A stretch of 64,000 bases of DNA from Lachnospiraceae bacterium. Its GTDB lineage: Bacteria; Bacillota; Clostridia; Lachnospirales; Lachnospiraceae. The notes under the pieces were generated by a model. That model was not told where the DNA came from, searched no databases, and saw only the letters and a program-made list of their open reading frames with translations. Location: the NCBI GenBank assembly GCA_017469945.1, contig JAFUFI010000002.1, forward strand, positions 62,001 to 126,000. The letters are read 5' to 3'. Position numbers and translations under genes: made by a program. This document shows, one piece after another, positions 33,588 to 41,858 of this stretch (positions are counted from its first letter, which is position 1; every line of letters begins with the position of its first letter).

Positions 33588-33643
33588 GTTTGGTATAAGT
33601 ATTATGCTTTTAATACATTCAGGTAAACTTTAAAGATATGCCT

Positions 33644-34456
33644 TTATGAATATGCTTTAAATTTTAGCACATTGTCTGAGATAGGAACCTTGAAATAAAT
33701 CTCGGCGTATTGTCTTGCAGAAATCTCTTCGATGTAGTTTTGTATAAAGTTCTTTTTACAGCCCGCTTTCCTTACAAGGTCAACAGCTTTGTTGTAAGCG
33801 ATGGCGGCCTCGAGTGCGGTTTCGTAAGTGCCTATGTGGAAGTATCCGTTTAAATGGATTCTTGCGTGGAACTTTCCCTTTGCGCCGGGACGGACTCCGT
33901 GGTAGGAGTTTAGGACCTTAAGATTCTCGCGCCTAAAGTCTAAGGTGTCTCCGTTAACGAATTTATAATCAACCCCGGCCGCAGCGTAGGGGCGTATTCC
34001 GTATCTTGTATAGAGAGTGATCTGGGATCCGTAGTCGGAGACGAAAAAATGTCCTCCTCTGGCCATGATCTTATGGGAAGAAAAATAGAAGAGATCGTCC
34101 ATATCGAATTTAAGGACTTTATCGGGGCTTAAGTAATACCGGAACATTTTTTTATCAACGTAGATAGGGGTTCCGATATAAATATCATTGTCCCTGAAAT
34201 TTAAAAGAACAACCCACTTGTCAAAGTTCAAAGGGTTGCCTTCCGTGTAGTCCTCAAGGCGGGTATATGTGGCCGCAAGAAGAAGACGCCCCATGCGGTA
34301 CGCCTGGTGAGCCTTTTCCGGAGTATCATAACTGCCTAAGGATATGTGCTTTGTTTTGTAGGTGAGAGACGAGCGGTAAAAAGGTGTTCCGTCTTTTCTT
34401 TTGGCGGGGAAAACGCCTTCAAGCCGAACGAGATCTTTATTATCATCTTTACTCAT
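33644..34456 (-). CDS. AP2-like/degenerate HNH protein, putative DNA-binding protein
   Basis: The 270-residue protein seems to consist of two AP2-like DNA-binding modules flanking an HNH-like core. The first module (residues about 12-60) reads RKDGTPFYRSSLTYKTKHIS then LGSYDTPEKAHQAY; the second (about 192-235) reads KGKFHARIHLNGYFHIGTYE then TALEAAIAYNKAVD. The centre (about 150-190) has VDYKFVNGDTLDFRRENLKV, like the C-terminal half of the HNH fold of AP2 homing endonucleases, but the catalytic His pair is not evident. It is probably a domesticated, non-cutting DNA-binding protein; enzymatic activity cannot be excluded. Its promoter appears to start transcription at the ATG itself. Confidence 0.7.
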   Translation of the reverse strand: MSKDDNKDLVRLEGVFPAKRKDGTPFYRSSLTYKTKHISLGSYDTPEKAHQAYRMGRLLLAATYTRLEDYTEGNPLNFDKWVVLLNFRDNDIYIGTPIYVDKKMFRYYLSPDKVLKFDMDDLFYFSSHKIMARGGHFFVSDYGSQITLYTRYGIRPYAAAGVDYKFVNGDTLDFRRENLKVLNSYHGVRPGAKGKFHARIHLNGYFHIGTYETALEAAIAYNKAVDLVRKAGCKKNFIQNYIEEISARQYAEIYFKVPISDNVLKFKAYS

Positions 34457-34462
34457 ATCTGC

Positions 34463-34491
34463 ATTATAACATTTGGTTATTTGATAGTAAA
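34463..34491 (-). promoter_or_regulatory. Sigma-A promoter giving a leaderless transcript
   Basis: On the minus strand TTTACT (34491-34486) and TATAAT (34468-34463) are 17 bases apart, and TG precedes the -10 with one base between. Six bases separate the -10 from the ATG at 34456, so +1 would be the A of that ATG. No Shine-Dalgarno is seen before the ATG, in agreement with a leaderless mRNA. Confidence 0.65.
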
Positions 34492-34593
34492 GACAGATAT
34501 TTTGTAGATATTTTGGGGATAATATTGTATACTGATAAAGATTGGGAAAGTAGACTTACTTGCCCGTAAAATTATAAATACGGAGGGATACAG

Positions 34594-36270
34594 ATGTACA
34601 GGGATCAAAAGATTCTCGTTGGTAAGACCGAAAAGGGTGAAGAAATCTTTATGCTGCCTAAGATGGCCAATCGTCACGGACTTATAGCCGGGGCAACCGG
34701 AACGGGTAAGACCGTTACCTTAAAGGTTTTGGCGGAGTCCTTCAGTGACGCCGGTGTGCCTGTTTTCTTCGCGGATGTAAAGGGTGACCTTTCGGGCTGC
34801 TGCGCCGGGGGAGTGATGAATGACAAAATCGCTTCAAGACTTGCAGGCCTTGGGATCGGCGAGGAGGAATTTGCTCTAAAGAAATACCCCGTTAATTTCT
34901 GGGACGTATACGGAGAAGAGGGTATGCCTCTTCGAACTACCATCACAGAGATGGGACCTATTCTTCTTGCAAGGATCCTCGGACTTACCGAAGTACAGAC
35001 TGACCTCCTTACAATAGCCTTCAAGGTAGCTGATGATAACGGAATGCTCCTTATCGATACAAAGGACCTTAAGGCAACACTTAACTACATCGGAGAGAAC
35101 GCACAGGATCTTTCCATGCAGTACGGAAATATTACAAAGCAGTCCCTTGCAGTTATCATCCGTTCTATTGTAGCTCTTGAGACAGAAGGGGCAGACCTCT
35201 TTTTCGGAGAGCCAGCTCTTTCCATATCCGATTGGCTCTCAAGAGATTGCGACGGAAAAGGTATCATCCAGATACTTGACTGCAGAAAGCTTGTAAACAA
35301 TCCTACCATGTACGCAACCTTCCTTCTTTGGATGATGAGCGAGCTCTTTGAGACTCTTCCCGAAGTCGGAGATCTTGAAAGACCCAAGATGATATTCTTC
35401 TTTGACGAGGCGCACCTTCTTTTTGACGATGCACCAAAGTCCCTCCTTACAAAGATCGAACAGGTTGTTAAGCTTATAAGATCAAAGGGAGTCGGAATTT
35501 ACTTCGTAACCCAGAATCCCGGAGATATCCCGGACGGAGTACTCGCACAGCTTGGAAACAAGGTTCAGCATGCTCTTCACGCGTACACACCTGCGGAGCA
35601 AAAGGCTGTTAAAGCGGCTGCTTCCTCCTACAGAGTTAACCCTGAGTTTGATACATACGAGACCATTATGGCGCTTCAGACAGGTGAGGCTATCTGCTCT
35701 ATGCTGGACGAAAACGGTGTACCGGGAGTCGCTATGAAGACTACGATCCTCCCGCCCCAGTCCTATATGGGAGCTGTAAGCGAGGAAGAGAGAGACAGAG
35801 AGATAAAGAGCAATCTTCTTTATACAAAGTATTCGGATTTCTACGACAGAGATTCTGCTTTCGAGTTTTTACAGAGAAGAAATATTGAACTTGCCGAGGC
35901 GGCCGAGGCCGAGAAGGCACGTATAGCCGAAGAAAAGGAAGCTGAAAAAGCGCGTATTGCCGAAGAAAAGGCTGCCGAAAAGGCCCGTATCGCCGAGGAA
36001 AAAGCTGCCGAAAAGGCTGCTCTTGCGGAGCAGAAAGCCGCAGAGAAAGCAGCTCTTGCAGAGCAAAAAGCAGCCCAAAAGGCAGCACTTGCCAAGCAGA
36101 AGGCTGTTAAGAGCGCTGTAAAGGGAGTTGCTTCTTCAACAGCAGGCACTCTCGGACGTCAGCTCGGAAAGAGCCTCGGAAGCGCGGGCGGTTCCTTCGG
36201 AAAGACTCTGGGAGGAAATGTCGGAGCTTCTCTCGGAAGAGGAATCATCGGAACTTTGTTTAAATTGTAA
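34594..36270 (+). CDS. HerA/DUF853-family ATPase with C-terminal Ala/Glu/Lys repeats
   Basis: The 558-residue P-loop ATPase has Walker A GATGTGKT at residues 33-40 and Walker B MIFFFDEAHLLFD near 270, with GVGIYFVTQNPGDIPDGVLA as the sensor region. It belongs to the DUF853 group of HerA/FtsK-like ATPases, possible DNA translocases with unknown partners. Residues about 430-510 form a helical repeat built from EKARIAEEKAA and later EKAALAEQKAA units; a glycine- and serine-rich tail follows (SLGSAGGSFGKTLGGNVGAS). No nuclease partner (NurA) is adjacent. GGAGGG lies before the ATG. Confidence 0.88.
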   Translation: MYRDQKILVGKTEKGEEIFMLPKMANRHGLIAGATGTGKTVTLKVLAESFSDAGVPVFFADVKGDLSGCCAGGVMNDKIASRLAGLGIGEEEFALKKYPVNFWDVYGEEGMPLRTTITEMGPILLARILGLTEVQTDLLTIAFKVADDNGMLLIDTKDLKATLNYIGENAQDLSMQYGNITKQSLAVIIRSIVALETEGADLFFGEPALSISDWLSRDCDGKGIIQILDCRKLVNNPTMYATFLLWMMSELFETLPEVGDLERPKMIFFFDEAHLLFDDAPKSLLTKIEQVVKLIRSKGVGIYFVTQNPGDIPDGVLAQLGNKVQHALHAYTPAEQKAVKAAASSYRVNPEFDTYETIMALQTGEAICSMLDENGVPGVAMKTTILPPQSYMGAVSEEERDREIKSNLLYTKYSDFYDRDSAFEFLQRRNIELAEAAEAEKARIAEEKEAEKARIAEEKAAEKARIAEEKAAEKAALAEQKAAEKAALAEQKAAQKAALAKQKAVKSAVKGVASSTAGTLGRQLGKSLGSAGGSFGKTLGGNVGASLGRGIIGTLFKL

Positions 36271-36312
36271 TCATTAACCGTTGGTTAAATATATTTTTAG
36301 GAGTAAACGATT

Positions 36313-37797
36313 ATGGAAATCATGTACAGCAGCACAAGAGGACACGGCGGAAAAGTTACTGCATCACAGGCAATCCTGAAAGGTCTTGCGGAAGACGGAG
36401 GACTTTTTGTTCCCGAGAAGATTCCTGCGCTCGATAAGAGCCTCAAGGAACTTTCAGAGATGACTTACCAGCAGGTAGCTTACGAGGTAATGAAGCTTTT
36501 CCTTACAGACTTTACCGAGGATGAGCTTAAAACCTGTATTAACAGAGCTTACGATTCAAAGTTTGATACCGAGGTTATCGCTCCTTTGGCATACGCGGAA
36601 GGTGCTTACTACTTAGAGCTTTTCCACGGCGCAACCATCGCCTTTAAGGATATGGCTCTTTCAATCCTTCCTCACCTTATGATCACATCTGCCAGAAAGA
36701 ATAACATCAAAAACGAGATCGTTATCCTTACCGCAACCAGCGGAGATACCGGTAAAGCCGCTCTTGCGGGATTTGCGGATGTAGAAGGTACAAGGATCAT
36801 CGTTTTCTATCCCAAGAGCGGTGTAAGCCCCATCCAGGAAAAGCAGATGGTTACCCAAAAGGGAAAGAATACCCTTGTAGTCGGAATCAAAGGAAACTTT
36901 GACGATGCACAGACCGGCGTTAAGAAGATGTTTGGCGACAAGGAACTTGAGAAGGAACTTGCAGGCAAGGGATTCCAGTTCTCTTCAGCAAACTCCATTA
37001 ATATCGGACGCCTTGTACCCCAGATCGTTTACTACGTATACGCATACGCTCAGCTTTTAAAAGAGGACAAGATAAAGGACGGCGAGGCAATTAATGTTGT
37101 TGTTCCCACCGGAAACTTCGGAAACATCCTTGCCGCTTTCTACGCTAAAAATATGGGACTTCCCGTAGCAAAGCTTATCTGCGCTTCAAATACAAATAAG
37201 GTTCTCTACGATTTCTTTGAGAGCGGAGATTACGACAGAAACAGAGAGTTCCATCTTACAACCTCGCCCTCTATGGATATTCTTATCTCTTCAAACCTTG
37301 AGAGACTTATTTATCGTATTGCGGGCAACGATCCCGAGCGTAACAGCGCTCTTATGGCGGATCTTTCTTCAAAGGGTATCTACTCTATTACAGACGAAGA
37401 GAGAAAGGGACTTAAGGACTTTTACGGCGGATTTTCCGATGAGGAAGAGACTGCTAAAGAAATCTCGAGAGTTTACAATGCTTGCGGATATGTTATGGAT
37501 ACCCATACCGCTGTCGCTTCAAGCGTATATCACAAATACGAGGAAAAAACAGGCGATAAGGCCGTAACTGTTATAGCATCAACAGCAAGCCCCTTCAAGT
37601 TTACAAGAAGCGTTATGAATGCCATCGACAAAAAGTACGATCAGTATGATGACTTTACTCTTATCGACGAGCTTTCAAAACTTGCAAATGTCAAGATTCC
37701 TCAGGCAATCGAAGACATCAGAACAGCTCCGGTTATTCACGACCATGTTTGCGAGATAAGCGAGATGCCCGATGTTGTAAGAGGATTTCTTAAGTAA
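36313..37797 (+). CDS. thrC: Threonine synthase
   Basis: ThrC converts O-phosphohomoserine to threonine with PLP. The N-terminal YSSTRGHGGKVTASQAILKG and the PLP lysine in GATIAFKDMALSI (about residue 115) are conserved, as is TATSGDTGKAALAGF for phosphate binding. The 494-residue length is that of the longer (class-I/yeast-like) form. A weak hairpin (ttaacc-gtt-ggttaa, 36274-36288) with a following T-rich stretch lies before the gene and may end transcripts from the upstream ATPase gene. AGGAG precedes the ATG. Confidence 0.95.
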   Translation: MEIMYSSTRGHGGKVTASQAILKGLAEDGGLFVPEKIPALDKSLKELSEMTYQQVAYEVMKLFLTDFTEDELKTCINRAYDSKFDTEVIAPLAYAEGAYYLELFHGATIAFKDMALSILPHLMITSARKNNIKNEIVILTATSGDTGKAALAGFADVEGTRIIVFYPKSGVSPIQEKQMVTQKGKNTLVVGIKGNFDDAQTGVKKMFGDKELEKELAGKGFQFSSANSINIGRLVPQIVYYVYAYAQLLKEDKIKDGEAINVVVPTGNFGNILAAFYAKNMGLPVAKLICASNTNKVLYDFFESGDYDRNREFHLTTSPSMDILISSNLERLIYRIAGNDPERNSALMADLSSKGIYSITDEERKGLKDFYGGFSDEEETAKEISRVYNACGYVMDTHTAVASSVYHKYEEKTGDKAVTVIASTASPFKFTRSVMNAIDKKYDQYDDFTLIDELSKLANVKIPQAIEDIRTAPVIHDHVCEISEMPDVVRGFLK

Positions 37798-37808
37798 GGA
37801 AGATTAAT

Positions 37809-38453
37809 ATGACAAACGAAGAAATGCTTTCCCATGTTGACCATACGCTTTTAAAGCCTTTTGCAAAATGGGAAGATATCATTAAGCTTTGCAACGAAGC
37901 TGTAGAATTTAAGTGCGCAAGTGTGTGCATCCCTCCCTGCTATATCGCAAGAGTTCATAAAAAATATCCGTCCCTTAATATCTGTACCGTTGTGGGATTC
38001 CCTTTAGGATACAGCGTTACTGAAAGTAAGATTGCGGAGACTAAAAAGGCAATAACCGACGGTGCTTCCGAGATCGATATGGTAGTAAATATTTCCGATG
38101 TGAAAAACGGAGATTACGATAAGGTAGAAGAGGAGATAAAAGCTCTTAAGGCAGCCTGCGGCGGCAAGATACTTAAGGTCATCATCGAGACCTGCTATCT
38201 GACTGATGATGAGAAAATAGCTATATGCAAGGCAGTTACGAATGCCGGGGCGGACTTTATAAAGACTTCAACCGGATTCGGAACCGACGGAGCTACCTTT
38301 GAAGATATTGAGCTCTTTAAAAAGCATATAGGACCTAATGTCAGGATGAAGGCAGCAGGCGGAGTATCTACCCTTGAAGATCTTGAGAAGTTTATAGGTC
38401 TTGGCTGTGACAGAGTAGGAACCAGCCGCGCAGTCGGACTTATTTCAAAGTAA
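37809..38453 (+). CDS. deoC: Deoxyribose-phosphate aldolase
   Basis: DeoC cleaves deoxyribose-5-phosphate to glyceraldehyde-3-phosphate and acetaldehyde. The Schiff-base lysine is in ADFIKTSTGFG (about residue 155); LSHVDHTLLKPFA at the start, VVGFPLGYSVTESKI and MKAAGGVSTLED are typical. The length of 214 residues is normal. It starts 11 bases after thrC and may be co-transcribed, although there is no metabolic reason for the pairing. Confidence 0.95.
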   Translation: MTNEEMLSHVDHTLLKPFAKWEDIIKLCNEAVEFKCASVCIPPCYIARVHKKYPSLNICTVVGFPLGYSVTESKIAETKKAITDGASEIDMVVNISDVKNGDYDKVEEEIKALKAACGGKILKVIIETCYLTDDEKIAICKAVTNAGADFIKTSTGFGTDGATFEDIELFKKHIGPNVRMKAAGGVSTLEDLEKFIGLGCDRVGTSRAVGLISK

Positions 38454-38470
38454 AAACAGGAGGTATTATT

Positions 38471-38746
38471 ATGTCAAAGTTTACAGAGGGTGATGTGCCT
38501 TACGAATACAGACCTTTGGGAGCCTGGAAGTATTTCTGGCTTGAAGTGCTTTTTGGAATTCCTTTTATAGGTCTTATCTTTACGATTGTTTTTGCCTGCG
38601 GTGCAAGCGGCAATAAGAATCTTACCAATTTTGCGCGTTCAAGATTCTGCGTGCTTGCTCTTGTACTTATCGTATGCGGCATAGCCTTTGCAATAGCGGC
38701 CGCAACCGGCGGGATTGCATCGATATTCGGATATTTTTCCGCTTAG
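38471..38746 (+). CDS. Small two-helix membrane protein, unknown function
   Basis: The 91-residue protein has two hydrophobic segments, about residues 23-42 (WLEVLFGIPFIGLIFTIVFA) and 62-88 (CVLALVLIVCGIAFAIAAAT), joined by a short loop with GNKNLTNFARSR. That loop resembles a conserved stretch in small Firmicute membrane proteins, but no function is known. AGGAGG precedes the ATG, and it lies 17 bases after deoC, so translation is very likely. Confidence 0.75.
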   Translation: MSKFTEGDVPYEYRPLGAWKYFWLEVLFGIPFIGLIFTIVFACGASGNKNLTNFARSRFCVLALVLIVCGIAFAIAAATGGIASIFGYFSA

Positions 38747-38788
38747 GATTATTTAGCGTTTAAATGCAAGAAAGAAGGATTTTTTTAG

Positions 38789-40708
38789 ATGTACAATGAT
38801 GTGATTAATAAGAGACTCGCTAGCCTTAGAAGTGCCATGAAGGCAGCAGGTATCGATTACTATCTTTTCGTTACCGCGGATTATCATTCTTCGGAGTATG
38901 TGAGTGATTTCTTTAAAGCAAGAGAATACTTTTCCGGATTTAACGGATCCAATGGTGATCTCCTTGTCTGGAAGGACGGAGCAGCCCTTTGGACCGACGG
39001 AAGATATTTTCTCCAGGCGGGAATGCAGCTTGAGGGAACCGGCATCGAGCTTATGAAGATGGCTATGCCGGGAGTTCCTACTGTAGAAGAATTCCTCGAA
39101 AAGAGTATGCTTCCCGGAGAGACTCTTTCCTTTGACGGAAGATGTATTCCTTTGGGAAGAGGAAAGGAACTTGAGGATGTTTGTAAGGCGGTCGACAAAA
39201 AGGCCTGCCTTGATGCCGAAAATCCTGATAAGACAAGTATTAAACTTGCCGATCTTGCTGACGGAGTCTGGACGGAAAGACCTGCGCTTCCGGCTAATAA
39301 GGTATGGCTTCTTACAAAGGAAGATACCGGAGAGTCTGTGGCAGAGAGACTTAAGAGAGTAAGAGAAGAGATGGATAAGAAGGGATGCGACGAGCTTGTT
39401 CTTTCTTCTCTTGATGATATAGCATGGCTTCTTTTACTTAGAGGCGCCGATATTGAGTTTAACCCCGTAGCTCTTTCTTACGCTGTAGTCAAAAAGGATT
39501 CCGTAGACCTTTATATCAATGAGGATATCGTAAGCGGCGAAGTAAAGAATACTCTCTCGAAAGACGGAGTCTGCTTTAAACCCTACAACGATATCTACGG
39601 AGATTTAAGAGCTGATTCGGATAAAGATATTACGTTTATGATCGACCCCAAGAGAGTTTCCTACTCAATCTATAAGGAGCTTACCGGGGAAGGAAAGAAA
39701 GCCAAAACAGTAGAGTGCAGATGCCCCATTACCCTTATGAAGGCCTGCAAGACTGAGGTGGAGATTGATTCCGAAAGAAAAGCACACATAATCGACGGAG
39801 TAGCTGTTACAAAGCTTCTTTACAGACTTTATAAGCTTAAAAACGACCCTGCTTTTAAGTCGGGCGAAAAGAAAGTAACCGAGCTTGAAGTGGCTGATGA
39901 GCTTCTTAAGTTAAGACAGGCGGGAGAGGGATTTTTGGACCAGAGCTTTGCGCCTATCATCGCTACCGCTGAACACGGTGCGATAATCCACTACGAGCCG
40001 GATGAAAAGTCCAATGCCGAAATAAAGAAGGATGCCTTCCTCCTTATGGATACCGGTGGTCAGTACAAGACAGGTACTACCGATATTACCCGTACCGTTA
40101 TGATGGGAGAGGCTTCGGAGGAGGAAAAGAAGCTCTATACCGCTGTTCTTTGTGGAAATCTAAGGCTTGCAAATGCTATATTCCCCGAGGGAACAAGCGG
40201 ACAAAACCTTGATGTCCTTGCAAGAAGCGAGCTTTGGAGAAGAGGCCTTGACTACCGCCACGGAACCGGCCACGGCGTAGGATTTTTGCTTAATGTTCAC
40301 GAAGGACCTCAAAATATAAACCTTAAGGGCGCTGCCGGAAAGCTGACAGAGACCTTTAAAGAGGGTATGATAACATCCGACGAACCCGGCGTTTATCTTG
40401 ACGGAGAGTTCGGCATAAGACTTGAGAATATGATGGTCTGCTTAAAGGCGGAAAAACTTGTAAAGAACGGAAAGTCTTTTGAATTTACCGGAAGAGAAGA
40501 AGGATACGCCAAGGAGTACGGACCTTTCTATGGTTTCGAGACTATTACCATGGTTCCTTTCGACAAGACAAGTATCGACAAGTCCCTTATGACGATTGAA
40601 GACATTGAACTTTTAAACGAGTATCATGCCAAGGTTTATAAGCAGATAGCACCTTTCCTTGACGAAGAGGAAAAGGTATGGCTCAAAGAAGAGACTGCGG
40701 CGTTATAA
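38789..40708 (+). CDS. Xaa-Pro aminopeptidase, M24 family (aminopeptidase P)
   Basis: The 639-residue protein has the three-domain layout of long aminopeptidase P: two creatinase-like N-terminal domains (residues about 1-310) and the pita-bread catalytic domain (about 325-560). The metal ligands are seen in LLMDTGGQYKTGTTDITRT (two Asp), HGTGHGVGFLLNVHEGPQ (His) and TSDEPGVYLDGEFGIRLE (Glu residues). A C-terminal domain of about 65 residues completes the eukaryote-like long form. It removes the first residue before proline and is cytoplasmic. Confidence 0.93.
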   Translation: MYNDVINKRLASLRSAMKAAGIDYYLFVTADYHSSEYVSDFFKAREYFSGFNGSNGDLLVWKDGAALWTDGRYFLQAGMQLEGTGIELMKMAMPGVPTVEEFLEKSMLPGETLSFDGRCIPLGRGKELEDVCKAVDKKACLDAENPDKTSIKLADLADGVWTERPALPANKVWLLTKEDTGESVAERLKRVREEMDKKGCDELVLSSLDDIAWLLLLRGADIEFNPVALSYAVVKKDSVDLYINEDIVSGEVKNTLSKDGVCFKPYNDIYGDLRADSDKDITFMIDPKRVSYSIYKELTGEGKKAKTVECRCPITLMKACKTEVEIDSERKAHIIDGVAVTKLLYRLYKLKNDPAFKSGEKKVTELEVADELLKLRQAGEGFLDQSFAPIIATAEHGAIIHYEPDEKSNAEIKKDAFLLMDTGGQYKTGTTDITRTVMMGEASEEEKKLYTAVLCGNLRLANAIFPEGTSGQNLDVLARSELWRRGLDYRHGTGHGVGFLLNVHEGPQNINLKGAAGKLTETFKEGMITSDEPGVYLDGEFGIRLENMMVCLKAEKLVKNGKSFEFTGREEGYAKEYGPFYGFETITMVPFDKTSIDKSLMTIEDIELLNEYHAKVYKQIAPFLDEEEKVWLKEETAAL

Positions 40709-40717
40709 CCATTGGAC

Positions 40718-40746
40718 TTGTTGCTTCTTTGAGTGTATAGTATAAT
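40718..40746 (+). promoter_or_regulatory. Sigma-A promoter of the response-regulator gene
   Basis: TTGTTG (40718-40723) and TATAAT (40741-40746) are separated by 17 bases. The leader would be about 67 bases. Confidence 0.7.
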
Positions 40747-40819
40747 AATAAAAATGAATTATGTTTTTTGTTTTCAGGATTAGCTTTACCATCAATATAC
40801 CGAAAGCAGGGTGATGATT

Positions 40820-41638
40820 ATGGGCAACAGATTATTACTTATCGGAAACGATAGCAATTTGATCGATCAGTTTTTTGATCGTATGGATTCTGAATTTACC
40901 TGTATTACTTCTTCAACCAGATACATCGATATAAACTGGCACAAAGAAAACTTTAATCCCGATGCGGTTGTCTTTTGTATGTTTAACGAGGACAGCAAAG
41001 AGCTTCCGAGAGTTAATTCCTTCAAGGAGGAATTTGTCAAAAAAGGAAAGTTCATTGCTATCGGCGGAAAGACGGAGCTGGAAAGCTTCAGCAGGCTCTC
41101 AAGCTCCAACAACTACTACCAGATAGCCGATCCGGGATCGGCTTCGGAGATAAAGCAGGAAGTACTTGATGTATTATCCGGAAAGCTTGCGAACAATGCT
41201 GCGCCTGAAAAGGAAGAGGCGCATGCTGCGGCGGTAGGCTGGGGAGACATCCTAAACCAGCTCGGCGAAGAGGAAAACAAAAAACATATCATTGTTATCG
41301 ACGATGATCCTCTGATGCTTAAAGTCATCAAGGATTATCTACACGAAGATTACGAGGTGGCTACCGCAAAGAGCGGACAGATAGCCTACAAATTCCTTGA
41401 AAAGAAACATACGGATCTTGTGCTGCTTGATTATGAAATGCCCGACGAAAAAGGACCGGATGTATTCAAAAACATCAGAGCGATTCCCGGAATGGAATCC
41501 GTACCCATCGTATTCTTAACAGGCGTAAAAGACAAAGAGCGTCTTGTTGAGATCGTAAAGGTAAAGCCCCAAGGCTATATCAGTAAGCCAATCGAAAGAA
41601 ATGCACTTTTTGAAATGATTCACAAGGTCCTGGTTTAA
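40820..41638 (+). CDS. Two-domain response-regulator protein without output domain
   Basis: The 272-residue protein has an N-terminal domain (about 1-115) with receiver-like topology (RLLLIGNDSNLIDQFFDRMD, then AVVFCMFNEDS) but no convincing phosphorylation site, and a C-terminal receiver (about 150-272) with IIVIDDDPLMLKVIKDYL, the acceptor Asp of LVLLDYEMPDEKGP, the Thr of VFLTGVKD and the Lys of GYISKPIE. There is no DNA-binding or enzymatic domain, so it probably acts through protein contacts. The ATG at 40820 was chosen because AGCAGG lies nine bases upstream; GTG 40811 and ATG 40814 are also in frame. Confidence 0.85.
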   Translation: MGNRLLLIGNDSNLIDQFFDRMDSEFTCITSSTRYIDINWHKENFNPDAVVFCMFNEDSKELPRVNSFKEEFVKKGKFIAIGGKTELESFSRLSSSNNYYQIADPGSASEIKQEVLDVLSGKLANNAAPEKEEAHAAAVGWGDILNQLGEEENKKHIIVIDDDPLMLKVIKDYLHEDYEVATAKSGQIAYKFLEKKHTDLVLLDYEMPDEKGPDVFKNIRAIPGMESVPIVFLTGVKDKERLVEIVKVKPQGYISKPIERNALFEMIHKVLV

Positions 41639-41652
41639 CCCGGGACCTTTTT
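41625..41652 (+). terminator. Rho-independent terminator overlapping the end of the response regulator
   Basis: A nine-pair stem (aggtcctgg / ccgggacct, one wobble) contains the stop codon in its loop and is followed by five T residues. Confidence 0.85.
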
Positions 41653-41727
41653 GAATATTTCTTGATTTTTGTATCGATTTTATTCTAAATTTTTTGTAAA
41701 AAAATTGTTTTCAGATAATTCCCGTCA

Positions 41728-41755
41728 TTGACAAAATTTTCCTAAATGGTAAAAT
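41728..41755 (+). promoter_or_regulatory. Sigma-A promoter and structured leader of pckA
   Basis: TTGACA (41728-41733) and TAAAAT (41750-41755) are 16 bases apart. Transcription should start near 41762, leaving about 97 leader bases. The leader begins with atAGGT (41761-41766), which pairs with acctat (41795-41800), and a small hairpin (atgt-tag-acat) lies inside that loop. Together they would fold the very 5' end of the mRNA. Confidence 0.8.
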
Positions 41756-41858
41756 ACAGAATAGGTAATTTTTCGCCCATGTTAGACATATGAAACCTAT
41801 AGTTTTTATTATCACACGCAGGCGTTAAAAATAAAAAACCAAGAAAGGATTAAAGTTT

